Shown: piece by piece, positions 45,013 to 53,896 of the stretch
How positions within the stretch are numbered: the stretch's first letter is position 1
How the letters are laid out: every line of letters starts with the position of its first letter
Source of the DNA: PALSA-693 sp963781155
Lineage (GTDB): Bacteria > Actinomycetota > Acidimicrobiia > Acidimicrobiales > Palsa-688
Length of the DNA stretch: 64,000 bases
Assembly (NCBI GenBank): GCA_963781155.1
Contig: CAWAEC010000007.1
Location: 673,445 to 737,444 of the forward strand
Direction of reading: 5' to 3'
Notes under the pieces: model-generated
What the model was told of the DNA's origin: nothing
The model's database searches: none
What the model saw: only the letters and a program-made list of their open reading frames with translations
Translations under genes and position numbers: made by a program

Positions 45013-45899
45013 CAGGGGAAAAGACCCGGCCCGGTCGCGTCGTGGACCCATTTGGCCACCAGGTCCGGGTGCTGGGCGTGAAGGTCATGGTCGCCGCGGA
45101 TCCAGTGCGTTACCGATCGGTCCAGGGCGGCGCCGGCCTGGTGTACTTCATGCCGCTTGGCTGCCATCCACCTCGACCTGTCGCCGTCGTCGGCCGGGAG
45201 GATCAGGACCGGCACCTTCACCAGGGGGTAGCGCTGGGACGGCCGCAGCTCCCATAGCTGCCGCAGGATGATCAAATGGTGCGCCCGGGACAGCCACGGC
45301 CGGATGGTGCCGTCGGACAGGACCTCCACGTTGGCCAGGGCCCCCGCGATCCCGTCCTCGGGCCAGTCCCGATGGTGGGTTCGCAGTGACGTCTCGAACC
45401 CACTGGCGCTGGTACCAATCAGCCGGGGTGGCGCCAGCGCGGCCTCGCAGGTCGGCCAATCCGCGAAGCGGTCGGCCAGTTCCATCGTCCCGCCGTCGAC
45501 CAGGACCACGCCGCCGATGGCCCCGGGATGACGGACGGCCAACTCCAGGGCGACGCTGGCCCCCCAGCTCTGGCCGGCCACCCAGGGGGCCTGTTCGTCC
45601 CGCCACGCGAGATCGGCGAGCACTGCGAGGAGGTCGTCGGTCAGCGTGGCGAAGTCGTAGCCGGAGTCCGGCTTGTCGGACTGCCCGTGGCCGCGCTGGT
45701 CGACGGCGGCCGCCGGGTGCCCGGCGGATGCCAGCTGGGCGGCCACCCCGTCCCACAGGCGGGCGTTCGAGGCCAGACCGTGCACCAACAACACAGGGGT
45801 ACCGGGGTTCCCAAGGCCCCGGGTGACGACGCTCAGCTCCACTTCCGGGGCGGCGGGCACTCGCCGACGGACGGGGTCGAGCGGCGAGGGCGAGGTCAA
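45012..45899 (-). CDS. alpha/beta hydrolase
   Basis: 295 aa. Oxyanion segment VLLVHGLASNARLWDGVAAQ, nucleophile elbow AGQSWGASVALELA (Ser), VVLVDGGTMEL, and the C-terminal acid/His region RGDHDLHAQHPDLV. No signal peptide. It overlaps both neighbours by one to three bases and so is co-translated. Substrate unknown. Confidence 0.9.
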   Translation of the reverse strand: MTSPSPLDPVRRRVPAAPEVELSVVTRGLGNPGTPVLLVHGLASNARLWDGVAAQLASAGHPAAAVDQRGHGQSDKPDSGYDFATLTDDLLAVLADLAWRDEQAPWVAGQSWGASVALELAVRHPGAIGGVVLVDGGTMELADRFADWPTCEAALAPPRLIGTSASGFETSLRTHHRDWPEDGIAGALANVEVLSDGTIRPWLSRAHHLIILRQLWELRPSQRYPLVKVPVLILPADDGDRSRWMAAKRHEVHQAGAALDRSVTHWIRGDHDLHAQHPDLVAKWVHDATGPGLFP

Positions 45900-46306
45900 C
45901 CGGCTCGGTCCGGACCGGCCGACGTGGGGGTGACGGCGACGATCAGCCGCCGCTCCTTGACCATGGCCACGCGGTAATCGTCCCAGTCGGGGTGCTCTCC
46001 AGAAATCTGGCGATACAGCTCGACGAGCGGTTCCATGGCGTCGGGCAGCGAGATCAACTGGGAGGTTCCGTCTACCTGGACCCAGCGCCCGAAGAAGCCA
46101 TCGTTGAGACCGAGCAGGCTGGCCCTCGGATCACGACGGAGGTTCCGGACCTTGAAGGCGGGCTCGCGGGTGGAGATGACAATCCGGCCCTGCGGATCGA
46201 CGCCGTGGACGACCGGGGACAGCTGGGGGTCGCCGTTGTGCTTGCGGGTGACGAGCACGGAGCGGTGGTTGTTGCGCAGGAACTCGAGGGCAGCGGCCAG
46301 GTCCAT
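45896..46306 (-). CDS. PPOX-class F420-dependent oxidoreductase-like protein
   Basis: 136-aa split-barrel flavin/deazaflavin-binding protein. Signature parts: FLRNNHRSVLVTRKHNGDPQ, LSPVVHGVDPQGRIVISTRE, KVRNLRRDPRASLLG and the end VAMVKERRLIVAVTP. Such enzymes in actinobacteria use F420. ATG 46,306 is the natural start for the domain; the stop overlaps the hydrolase start (ATGA). Confidence 0.85.
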   Translation of the reverse strand: MDLAAALEFLRNNHRSVLVTRKHNGDPQLSPVVHGVDPQGRIVISTREPAFKVRNLRRDPRASLLGLNDGFFGRWVQVDGTSQLISLPDAMEPLVELYRQISGEHPDWDDYRVAMVKERRLIVAVTPTSAGPDRAG

Positions 46307-46340
46307 GGCGCCCAGTCTGGCCCACGCGCTGCGCTGCTGG

Positions 46341-46787
46341 TCAGGTGTCGCCGGCCAGAGCGTCGATGGCTTCGCCCTGCAAGTGCGTGAGCCAGTGGTA
46401 GAGGGTCTCCTCCGGGCTGGAGGGCCGGCGCCCCTCGTCGCCCTCCTGGACATCAAGGAAGGTGCCGAGCACCAGACGCAAGCTGTTGAGCGCCCGCGTC
46501 CAGGCCAGCAGCTCCGCTTCGGAGAGCCGCTCCGCGTCGGCGGTCGATCGGAGCAACTCCAGCTCCTCCCGGTGCCGGGCCACCAGGTCCTCCTGCATGA
46601 GCCGCCGGTACTCCTCCTGCTGCTCGACGTAGGCCTCCTCGGAGTAGGCAGGCGGAAACAGGCGGCGCAGGACCGGCTGGTCGGGCTCGTCGAGCAGGGC
46701 ACTGAACTGCGGCGCCAGCTGGCACAGCACTTCCCGGTCCGAAGCGTTGAGGCGCAGGACATAGCCGCCCTGGCGGTCGCGCCGCAC
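46341..46787 (-). CDS. DUF2017-family protein
   Basis: About 148 aa. Helical acidic protein (REVLCQLAPQFSALLDEPDQ, QQEEYRRLMQEDLVARHREE, TRALNSLRLVLGTFLDVQEG) ending ETLYHWLTHLQGEAIDAL, the DUF2017 pattern. It lies just after clpS, as in most actinobacteria, which suggests a role with the ClpP system, unproven. The start is a GTG at 46,787. Confidence 0.88.
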   Translation of the reverse strand: MRRDRQGGYVLRLNASDREVLCQLAPQFSALLDEPDQPVLRRLFPPAYSEEAYVEQQEEYRRLMQEDLVARHREELELLRSTADAERLSEAELLAWTRALNSLRLVLGTFLDVQEGDEGRRPSSPEETLYHWLTHLQGEAIDALAGDT

Positions 46788-46810
46788 CAGCCGTCGAGGC
46801 AGGAGCGGGC

Positions 46811-47104
46811 TCAGCTGTCATGCTCCATGGTCGCCCACAAACCATGCTCGTGAAGCCGGAACACGTCGAGCTCCGCCTTTTCTCTGGGCCCGTGCGAGAC
46901 CACCGCCTTGCCCTTGTAATGAACGTCCAGCATGAGCTGGTGGGCCTTTTCCCGGCTATACCCGAACAGCTTCTGGAAGACGAAGGCGACGTAGGACATC
47001 AAGTTGATCGGGTCATTCCAGACCAGCACCTTCCAGGGGCGGTCGAGATCGGTGATCTCGTCCAGGTCGGGTTCTCTGATTTCGACGGGGGAGGCGGTGG
47101 TCAT
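46811..47104 (-). CDS. clpS: ATP-dependent Clp protease adaptor ClpS
   Basis: 97 aa. The core PWKVLVWNDPINLMSYVAFV, FQKLFGYSREKAHQLMLDVH and YKGKAVVSHGPREKAELDVF is diagnostic. ClpS delivers N-degron substrates to the Clp ATPase. It starts three bases after the ctaA stop. Confidence 0.96.
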   Translation of the reverse strand: MTTASPVEIREPDLDEITDLDRPWKVLVWNDPINLMSYVAFVFQKLFGYSREKAHQLMLDVHYKGKAVVSHGPREKAELDVFRLHEHGLWATMEHDS

Positions 47105-47107
47105 GAA

Positions 47108-48190
47108 TCACGTGGTGGGGAGCAGAGCCGGAGTGTCGGCCAGCGGGCGGGTCGCGGGCTGCGATGTCGGAGGATACGCCGCCAGCCCGAGGTAGAAGCG
47201 AAGCACCGCAACGACGAGGATGCTGGCGCCAGCGACGTGCACGGCCACCAGGGCGACGGGGTCACCGTTGAAATACTGGGTGTAGCCGATGGCGGCCTGG
47301 GCGACCATGGCCACCAGCACGATCTCGGCGGCGCGCATCACCGATGGGGGGGCATGGGTCCGGGCCAAGCTCCAGATGGTGAGAAGGGTGACACCGAGCA
47401 ACACCTCCACAGACGAGCCGTGCAGCTGGGCGACCGAGTGCAGGGAGAAATGGAACCGGGGTGCGTTGGGTGCGCCGCCGTGCGGGCCGGTTGACGTGAC
47501 AACGGTCCCCAGGGCGACCGTCACCGCGGTCGCCGCCAGCTGGATCCTGCTCAGGGCGAGCGGAACCGGTCCGACCAGGCGGACCTTGGCCGGCACGGTG
47601 GCGGAACCGGGGACGTCGCCCGGTTCATCGACCAGGCCGGCACGGTGGTGCAGTATCACGGCGTCGGCGAGGAACAAGATGCCCAGGAGAAAATGGGCCG
47701 TCACCAAGCCGGGGGCCAGCTGGTATTCGACGACCAGCGCGCCCAGCCCTACCTCGGCGACGAGTCCGAGCAACAGACCGAGTGAGAGCCAGGTCAGGTC
47801 ACGCCGGGCCGGGGTGCGGCGCAAGGCGGCCGCGAAGGTGCCGAGCGCGGCGAGGGTCAGCAGGGCGTTGATGAGCCGGTTGCCGAACTCCACCCAGGCG
47901 TGGAACTGCAGAGGTGCGGCAACGTCGGTGGAGGTGCAGTTCGGCCAGTCCGGGCAGCCCAGACCGGATCCGGTCAGCCGGACCGCCGCCCCTGAGACAA
48001 TCGTGAGCACCAGTGCCCAGACTGCGGCTCCGGCCAGCAAGCGGAACGTGCGAGGGGAGACCCGCCAGGCCCGCCGGGCCCGCCAGTCCCACCGGCGCCG
48101 CGTCGGGCGTGGGCGACCCCCACCCGGCTCCTCCAGCTCGTGAGGGCCGGGGCCGGTAGCGCCCTCTGTCGCCGGCTTCACGGCGTCCAT
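47108..48190 (-). CDS. ctaA: heme A synthase (COX15/CtaA family)
   Basis: 360 aa, eight membrane spans. The family signature VSGAAVRLTGSGLGCPDWPN with its cysteine, then FHAWVEFGNRLINALLTLAA with the first heme histidine and Glu, HFLLG and the second-half histidines (FHFSLHSVAQLHGSSVEVLL, HVAGAS). Converts heme O to heme A for aa3-type oxidase. I use ATG 48,190; the longer frame reaches toward ctaB. First gene of the operon down to 43,762. Confidence 0.93.
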   Translation of the reverse strand: MDAVKPATEGATGPGPHELEEPGGGRPRPTRRRWDWRARRAWRVSPRTFRLLAGAAVWALVLTIVSGAAVRLTGSGLGCPDWPNCTSTDVAAPLQFHAWVEFGNRLINALLTLAALGTFAAALRRTPARRDLTWLSLGLLLGLVAEVGLGALVVEYQLAPGLVTAHFLLGILFLADAVILHHRAGLVDEPGDVPGSATVPAKVRLVGPVPLALSRIQLAATAVTVALGTVVTSTGPHGGAPNAPRFHFSLHSVAQLHGSSVEVLLGVTLLTIWSLARTHAPPSVMRAAEIVLVAMVAQAAIGYTQYFNGDPVALVAVHVAGASILVVAVLRFYLGLAAYPPTSQPATRPLADTPALLPTT

Positions 48191-48276
48191 GGTATGACCC
48201 GGCCGCCTCAGGTCCCACCCGGGGCCGGCTCGGCCGCTTTGTTGGCGGCGTCCCCGCTCCCGTAGGCTCACGACCG

Positions 48277-49185
48277 ATGTCGACCGTGGTGACGCCGAGC
48301 CTCGCAGAAGAGCTCTCGCTCGGGCGCCGCATCGGAGGGTTCGTGGCGCTCACCAAGCCGCGGATCGTCGAGCTGCTGCTGGTCACCACCGTTCCGACCA
48401 TGATCGTGGCCGCTCGGGGGCTGCCGTCGTGGTCGTTGATGGCGGCCACCGTGATCGGCGGAACCCTGGCCGCCGGGGGAGCGAACGCCATCAACATGGT
48501 GGTCGACCGGGACATCGACGCGGTCATGCAGCGGACCCGGGGACGTCCTCTGGTGACCGGCACTGTCAGTCCAGCCGCGGCGCTCATCTTCGCGGTGATC
48601 CTCGAGATCGCGGCCTTCGGCGAGCTGTGGGCCGCGGTCAACCTGCTCGCGGCTTCGCTGGCCGTGAGCGCCACCCTCTTCTACGTCTTCGTGTACACCC
48701 TCTGGCTCAAGCGCACGTCCCGCCAGAACATTGTCATCGGCGGTGCGGCCGGCGCCGTTCCGGTGTTGGTGGGGTGGGCCGCCGTGCGCGGCAGCCTGGG
48801 CTGGGCGCCAGTCGTTCTGTTTGCGCTGATGTTCGTGTGGACCCCGCCGCACTTCTGGGCCCTGGCCATCCGGTACCGGGAGGACTACCGGAGCGCGAGG
48901 GTACCGATGATGCCCGCCGTGACCAGTTTCCAGAACACTGCGACCCAGATCCTGGGGTACTCCGTGCTGGTGGCAGCAGTGTCACTGCTGTTCGCCTGGA
49001 TAGCCGGCATGGGCCCGGTCTTCTGGACGACCGCGTTGGTGCTGGGGCTTGTGTTTTGCGGTCTTGCTGTCCAGTTGTGGCGCGACCCCAGTGAGGTCCG
49101 GGCCATGCGGCTCTTTCACTGGTCCATCACCTATGTGACCCTGTTGTTCGGGGCGATGGCGGTGGATCAGCTGGTGTTTCACTGA
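48277..49185 (+). CDS. ctaB: protoheme IX farnesyltransferase (heme O synthase)
   Basis: 302-aa UbiA-family membrane enzyme. The first Asp motif is NAINMVVDRDIDAVMQRTRG (N-x3-D-x3-D) with RPLVTG, and the second region DYRSARVPMMPAV holds the other metal-binding segment. Makes heme O from heme b; ctaA then makes heme A. It is divergent from ctaA across about 86 bases, so a shared control region is likely. Confidence 0.95.
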   Translation: MSTVVTPSLAEELSLGRRIGGFVALTKPRIVELLLVTTVPTMIVAARGLPSWSLMAATVIGGTLAAGGANAINMVVDRDIDAVMQRTRGRPLVTGTVSPAAALIFAVILEIAAFGELWAAVNLLAASLAVSATLFYVFVYTLWLKRTSRQNIVIGGAAGAVPVLVGWAAVRGSLGWAPVVLFALMFVWTPPHFWALAIRYREDYRSARVPMMPAVTSFQNTATQILGYSVLVAAVSLLFAWIAGMGPVFWTTALVLGLVFCGLAVQLWRDPSEVRAMRLFHWSITYVTLLFGAMAVDQLVFH

Positions 49186-49350
49186 CGAGCGAGTGGGGAC
49201 CACGACCCGGGACGGCACCGTTGTCGGAGGGGTTCATCCCGCGGGATTAACCACAATCCACCCGTGGCGGGATGCGCGACGGCCCGGATTGGTCGATGAT
49301 GGACGGGTCCGACGCGCTCGGCGGCTCGTTGTCGCCTACCTGGAGGCCGC

Positions 49351-50361
49351 ATGATCGAGGCTCGACATCTCACGAAGCGCTACGGCTCGACGCTGGCAGT
49401 CGACGATCTCAGCTTCGATGTTCGGCCCGGGGTGGTGACCGGCTTCTTGGGCCCGAACGGTGCCGGCAAGACGACGACCATGCGGCTCATCCTCGGCCTC
49501 GACCATCCGAACAGCGGCGACGTGAAGGTAGCCAACAAGCACTACCGCAACCTGCCCGCCCCCCTCCGGGAGGTCGGAGCGCTTCTGGATGCCAAGGCCG
49601 TGCATGGCGGGAGGAGCGCCTACAACCATCTTCTCTGCCTGGCGCAGAGCAACGGCATCGCGGCTCGGCGCGTGAACGAAGTCCTCGAGATCGTCGGCCT
49701 GGAGTCGGTGGCCAAGAAGCGGACCGGCGGCTTCTCCCTCGGCATGGGGCAGCGACTCGGCATCGCCGGGGCGCTGCTGGGCGACCCGGCTGTGCTGATG
49801 TTCGACGAGCCCGTCAACGGCCTGGACCCGGAGGGGATCGTCTGGGTTCGTACGATGATGCGCGCCCTGGCGGCGGAGGGACGAACGGTTCTGGTATCCA
49901 GCCATCTCATGAGCGAGATGGCGCTCACCGCCGACCACCTGATCGTGATCGGGCGCGGCCGGCTCATCCGCGACGAGGGCGTGAACGAGTTCGTTGAATC
50001 CAGCTCTCAACACTCGGTCCGGGTAAGTTCCCCCCAGGTCAACGATCTCGGCCAGCGGCTGCAAGCCGCCGGCGGGCGAGTCCGACCACTGCCGGAAGGA
50101 GCCATCGAGGTCACCGGACTCGACGCCGCTGCCATCGGAGAACTGGCAGCGGCGAACGGAATCGTCCTGCATGAGTTGACGCCGCAGAAAGCCTCCCTGG
50201 AGGAAGCATTCATGGAGCTCACCAGCGACAGCGTGGAGTACCACTCGGACCGGGCGGTCACCGACGTGGCGGGCGTGGCCGGCGCATCCAGGTCCGGGGG
50301 GTCGAGTACCGGCGGTCCGGACGGTGCCGGGGCGGGTGCGGGAACGGGGTCGGTGGCCTAG
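49351..50361 (+). CDS. ABC transporter ATP-binding protein
   Basis: 336 aa. Walker A FLGPNGAGKTTTMRLILGL, signature FSLGMGQRLGIAGALL, Walker B LMFDEPVNGLDPEG, switch SSHLMSEMALTADH. The family (EcfA/CcmA-like exporters) often has a C-terminal domain of this size. The last 40 residues are Gly/Ala-rich and unstructured. The permease follows immediately. Confidence 0.92.
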   Translation: MIEARHLTKRYGSTLAVDDLSFDVRPGVVTGFLGPNGAGKTTTMRLILGLDHPNSGDVKVANKHYRNLPAPLREVGALLDAKAVHGGRSAYNHLLCLAQSNGIAARRVNEVLEIVGLESVAKKRTGGFSLGMGQRLGIAGALLGDPAVLMFDEPVNGLDPEGIVWVRTMMRALAAEGRTVLVSSHLMSEMALTADHLIVIGRGRLIRDEGVNEFVESSSQHSVRVSSPQVNDLGQRLQAAGGRVRPLPEGAIEVTGLDAAAIGELAAANGIVLHELTPQKASLEEAFMELTSDSVEYHSDRAVTDVAGVAGASRSGGSSTGGPDGAGAGAGTGSVA

Positions 50362-50443
50362 ATGAGCGCCGTCACGGACGTGGGTACCACCGCAACTGCG
50401 ATCGCGCGGGACTCGGTACCGGCCGGCCACGTTCGCCAACGTC

Positions 50444-51196
50444 GTGCGATCGGAGTGGACGAAGCTACGGTCGGTCCGTTCGACGTACTGGGCGCTGGTC
50501 GCCGCGGCCGTGCTCGGTATCGGGCTCGGCGCGCTGATCAGCGGCGTTTCCGCCAACCACTACGCCACCGACCCTTCGGTGCATATCAACTGGAACCCCA
50601 CCGACCGCAGCCTCCGCAGCCTCAGCATCGCCCAGCTGGCCATCGGCATCCTGGGGGTCATGGTCGTGACCGGCGAATACTCGACGGGGATGATCCGGAC
50701 CAGCCTGGCTGCGGTCCCGAGGCGCAGCCGGCTCCTCGCCGCGAAGGCCCTGGTGTGGACGGCGTTGGCTTTCGTCGCCGGAGAGGTGATCAGCTTCATT
50801 ACCTTCCTGATCGGGCAGGCGCTGATCTCGGGCAAGGCCCCTTCGGCCACGCTGGCCACGCACAACTCCTTGCGAGCGGTGGTCGGGGCCGGACTCTACC
50901 TGGCCCTGCTCGGCCTGCTGGGGCTTGGGCTGGGCGTGATCCTCCGGCACGCGGCCGCAGCGATCGGGACGCTGGTGGCCATCCTCCTCGTCTTGCCAGG
51001 GATCGCCGCCGCCCTGCCGACGTCGTGGTCCCACCCGATCGAGCAGTGGTGGCCGACCAACGCCGGCCAACAGGTGGCGGTGATCAATCGCGACTCTCAC
51101 ACCTTGGCGGCCTGGACGGGCTTCTCGGTCATGGTGGTGTTCGTGGCGGTCGTGCTGACGATCGCGTTCGTCCTGCTCGAACGCCGGGACGCCTGA
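50444..51196 (+). CDS. ABC-2 type permease
   Basis: About 250 aa, six hydrophobic spans, starting RSEWTKLRSVRSTYWALVAA, the standard N-terminus of these permeases, and with GEYSTGMIRTSLAAVPRRSR. A start at ATG 50,362 right after the ATPase stop would give MSAVTDVGTTATAIARDSVP, but that frame is lost at 50,422-50,430 where ccggccggcc looks like a four-base duplication (VPA-TFANVVRSEWTK when removed). GTG 50,444 rescues a shorter product. Confidence 0.8.
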   Translation: MRSEWTKLRSVRSTYWALVAAAVLGIGLGALISGVSANHYATDPSVHINWNPTDRSLRSLSIAQLAIGILGVMVVTGEYSTGMIRTSLAAVPRRSRLLAAKALVWTALAFVAGEVISFITFLIGQALISGKAPSATLATHNSLRAVVGAGLYLALLGLLGLGLGVILRHAAAAIGTLVAILLVLPGIAAALPTSWSHPIEQWWPTNAGQQVAVINRDSHTLAAWTGFSVMVVFVAVVLTIAFVLLERRDA

Positions 51197-51351
51197 GCCC
51201 GTCCTGTCGGGCGCGCAGGGGCGCGGTGAGTATGGCAGACGCGGCGTCGGCGAGGCCGGGTCCGCCGGACGTGCGTGCATAGGGCCGGTAGCTTCGTCGG
51301 CGACAGCAGGAGCGTATTCGGACGGAGTCGCATGTCGAAGAGCGAACGCAC

Positions 51352-51966
51352 GTGAACGAGCCAACCCTCACCCTGGTTCGCCATGGTGAGACCGAGTGGA
51401 GCCGGAGCGGCCAGCACACCAGCCGGACGGACCTGGATCTGACCGAAACGGGTCAGCGCGAGGCCCTGGTTATCGGGGCCGCGCTCGCGGCAAGGCGCTT
51501 CGATCTGGTGCTCTGCAGCCCTCGTCGCCGGGCGTGGCACACGGCAGAGTTGGCCGGGCTGGTCCCTTTTCAGATTGACGACGACCTGGTGGAGTGGGAC
51601 TACGGGGAACTGGAAGGGCTGACCACCCCGCAGATCCGGCGGACCTATCCACCGTGGAGCATCTGGGATGGCCCCTGGCCCGGGGGAGAAACCGCGGCGG
51701 ATGTGGCGGCCCGCGCCGATCGGGTCATTCAAGGGCTTCTGGCCTCGGACGCCAAACAAATCGCCCTGGTCGGACACGGTCACTTCAGCCGGGTCCTCGC
51801 GGCCAGGTGGGTGGGCGCCGAGGTGACAGCGGGACGGTGGCTGATTCTTGATACGGCCACGTGGAGTGCACTCGGCTGGGCCAGGGGCGAACGAGTGCTG
51901 CGCCACTGGAACGTTCAGGCATCCATTCCGCACTCAGCCGCGACGAGCCAGGAGAGCAGCGACTGA
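51352..51966 (+). CDS. Histidine phosphatase (phosphoglycerate-mutase-like)
   Basis: 204 aa. RHG motif in TLTLVRHGETEWSRSGQHTS, DLTETGQREALVIG, catalytic SPRRRAWHTAELAG, the Glu in VEWDYGELEG, and the second His in QIALVGHGHFSRVLAARWVG. Acts on an unknown phosphomonoester. GTG 51,352 is the first good start. Separated from the ABC genes by about 155 bases. Confidence 0.9.
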   Translation: MNEPTLTLVRHGETEWSRSGQHTSRTDLDLTETGQREALVIGAALAARRFDLVLCSPRRRAWHTAELAGLVPFQIDDDLVEWDYGELEGLTTPQIRRTYPPWSIWDGPWPGGETAADVAARADRVIQGLLASDAKQIALVGHGHFSRVLAARWVGAEVTAGRWLILDTATWSALGWARGERVLRHWNVQASIPHSAATSQESSD

Positions 51967-52060
51967 GGGGAGCCGAACCCCCCGGCGTCTGTGTTTCTGC
52001 CGCTTGCCCGCTTCCCCCGCCGCCGGCGCCGCCCGCCGAGTGCGTTGCCGGTCGGCCAGG

Positions 52061-52980
52061 ATGGGTGCTGTGCAGCCGGCTTCTCCGCCGCCCCCGACAC
52101 CGACGTGCTACATCCATCCGGATCGGCCCGCGGGTTCGGTGTGCCGGCGCTGCAACCGGCCGATCTGTCCCGAGTGCATGCGCGAGGCTCCCGTCGGTTG
52201 GCAGTGCGCCCGCTGCGTCCATGAGGACAGCCGCCGGGCTCCGGTGACCCGCTGGCGCCCGGCTCGCGGCACCGGCCGCCTGGGGAACACCCGGTTGACC
52301 CCGGTCGTGGCGAGTCTCATCGCTCTCAACGTCGTCATCTACATCTGGGAAATGTCCAGCCATGCCGGCTTCTACGTGTACTCAGGGCGTGGCCAACCGA
52401 TGCAGCAATCTGGCGGAGTGCCGTTTCGCGATGTGGCCCGAGGCGGTCCACCATGGGCAGTGGTACCGGCTGCTGACCGCCGCCTTCTTGCACGCCAACA
52501 TCGAGCACATTTTCTTCAACATGGTCATTCTGGCGATCGTCGGCAGCCCGGTCGAAGCGGAGGTTGGCAAGGTCCGGTTCCTTGTCATTTATCTCATCTC
52601 GGCCTTCGGCGGTTCGGTCGCCTCCTACCTGCTGTCAAACGCCAACGTGCTCGGCCTCGGCGCCTCCGGGGCCATCTTCGGTGTGATGGGCTCCTATTTC
52701 GTCCTGGCTCGGCGCCGGGGCTGGGACGTGGCGACCATCGCCGCCCTCATCGTCATCGAGTTGGCCATTGGCTTTGGCTCCAGCACCATCGATTGGCGGG
52801 CCCACTTGGGCGGCGTCATCACCGGCGCGGTGGTGACGCTGGGCCTGACCCGTTCCACCGAGCCTGCGCCGGACACCCGCCCGGGGTGCAGAAATCACTC
52901 TGGAGGCGTTTTCCTCAGTGGTTGTGATCGCGATCCTCGCCACCCTGACCTTGCTCCCACCCGGACACGTCAACCTCTAA
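52061..52980 (+). pseudogene. Rhomboid-family intramembrane protease with N-terminal zinc ribbon, two frameshifts
   Basis: The N-terminal CYIHPDRPAGSVCRRCNRPI, CPECMREAPVGWQCARCV is a B-box-like zinc ribbon found on actinobacterial rhomboids. The membrane part has QWYRLLTAAFLHANIEHIFF, the catalytic Ser in GLGASGAIFGVMGSYF and the His in DWRAHLGGVITGA. The frame changes near 52,385 and again near 52,888, after which VVVIAILATLTLLPPGHVNL and a stop give a natural end. The product is about 305 aa when repaired. Confidence 0.85.
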
Positions 52981-52993
52981 CGAGGCAGGCGCC

Positions 52994-53887
52994 GTGTCAG
53001 ACCCACCGCGTGAGCCTCCTCGGCGACGTGGGCAGGCTGCGGGGCTGCGCGGAATCGACATGCGCGTGCTCGAAGACGCAGCGGAGGCGCGTGAGGCCGC
53101 TGTTCTGCTGTCGAATATCTGGGCCGTCGGCCCGGCGGCCGCCCCCGTTTCCGCCGATCTCATCCGGGCCCTGGCGCACAGCGGCAACTACGCGGCTGGT
53201 GCCTGGTCCGGCACCAGCCTGGTCGGAGCGTCGGTTGGCTTCCTGGCCCTCGAAGGGCGACGTCTTTCACTCCATTCCCACATCACCGGGGTGTCCGAGG
53301 CGCTCCGTGGGGCCGGTATCGGCTTCGCCCTCAAGCAGCATCAGCGAGCCTGGGCCCTCAGGCGGGGCATCGAAGAGATCAGCTGGACCTTCGATCCGCT
53401 CATCCGGGCGAACGCCCGATTCAATCTGGTCAGAGCTCGGAGCCGCCGCCGTCGCGTACCACCGAGACTTCTACGGCGACATGCAGGACGGGATAAACGC
53501 CGGCGATCACAGCGACCGGTGCTGGGTGTCATGGGGGCTCGATGCGCCGAGAGCGAGAGCGAGAGCGAGTGCGGCCAGTGCGGGCCCGGGTGTCGAAGAA
53601 GCGGTACCGGCGGGCGCGATCCGTCTTTTGGCGGTAGGACCGGACGGCGGACCGGCTCCGGGCACCCGACTCGCGCGTGAATCCTCACCGGCATCCGCTC
53701 GTTCTGTCAGATACCGGCGGACATCGTTGCGATGCGGGGGACGAATCCGGAGCACGCCCGGCTCTGGCGGGATGCCCTGCGGGATGCCCTGGGTGCAGCC
53801 ATGGAAGCCGGGTTTGTGGCCGAGTCGATAACCCGCGGATGGTTGGTACGTTCTGACCCAACCCACTCGAGGGCCCACAGCCAAGGA
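52994..53887 (+). pseudogene. GNAT-family protein (COG3375-like), frameshifted
   Basis: Starts GTG 52,994 or ATG 53,060. The family core LHSHITGVSEALRGAGIGFA, LKQHQRAWALRRGIEEISWT, FDPLIRANARFNLV is clear. A shift near 53,430 leads to ELGAAAVAYHRDFYGDMQDG, INAGDHSDRCWVSWGL, and another near 53,700 to NPEHARLWRDALRDALGAAM. Homologues of this family commonly sit directly before menC-type enolases, as here. Confidence 0.82.
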
Positions 53888-53896
53888 ACGTTCAGG

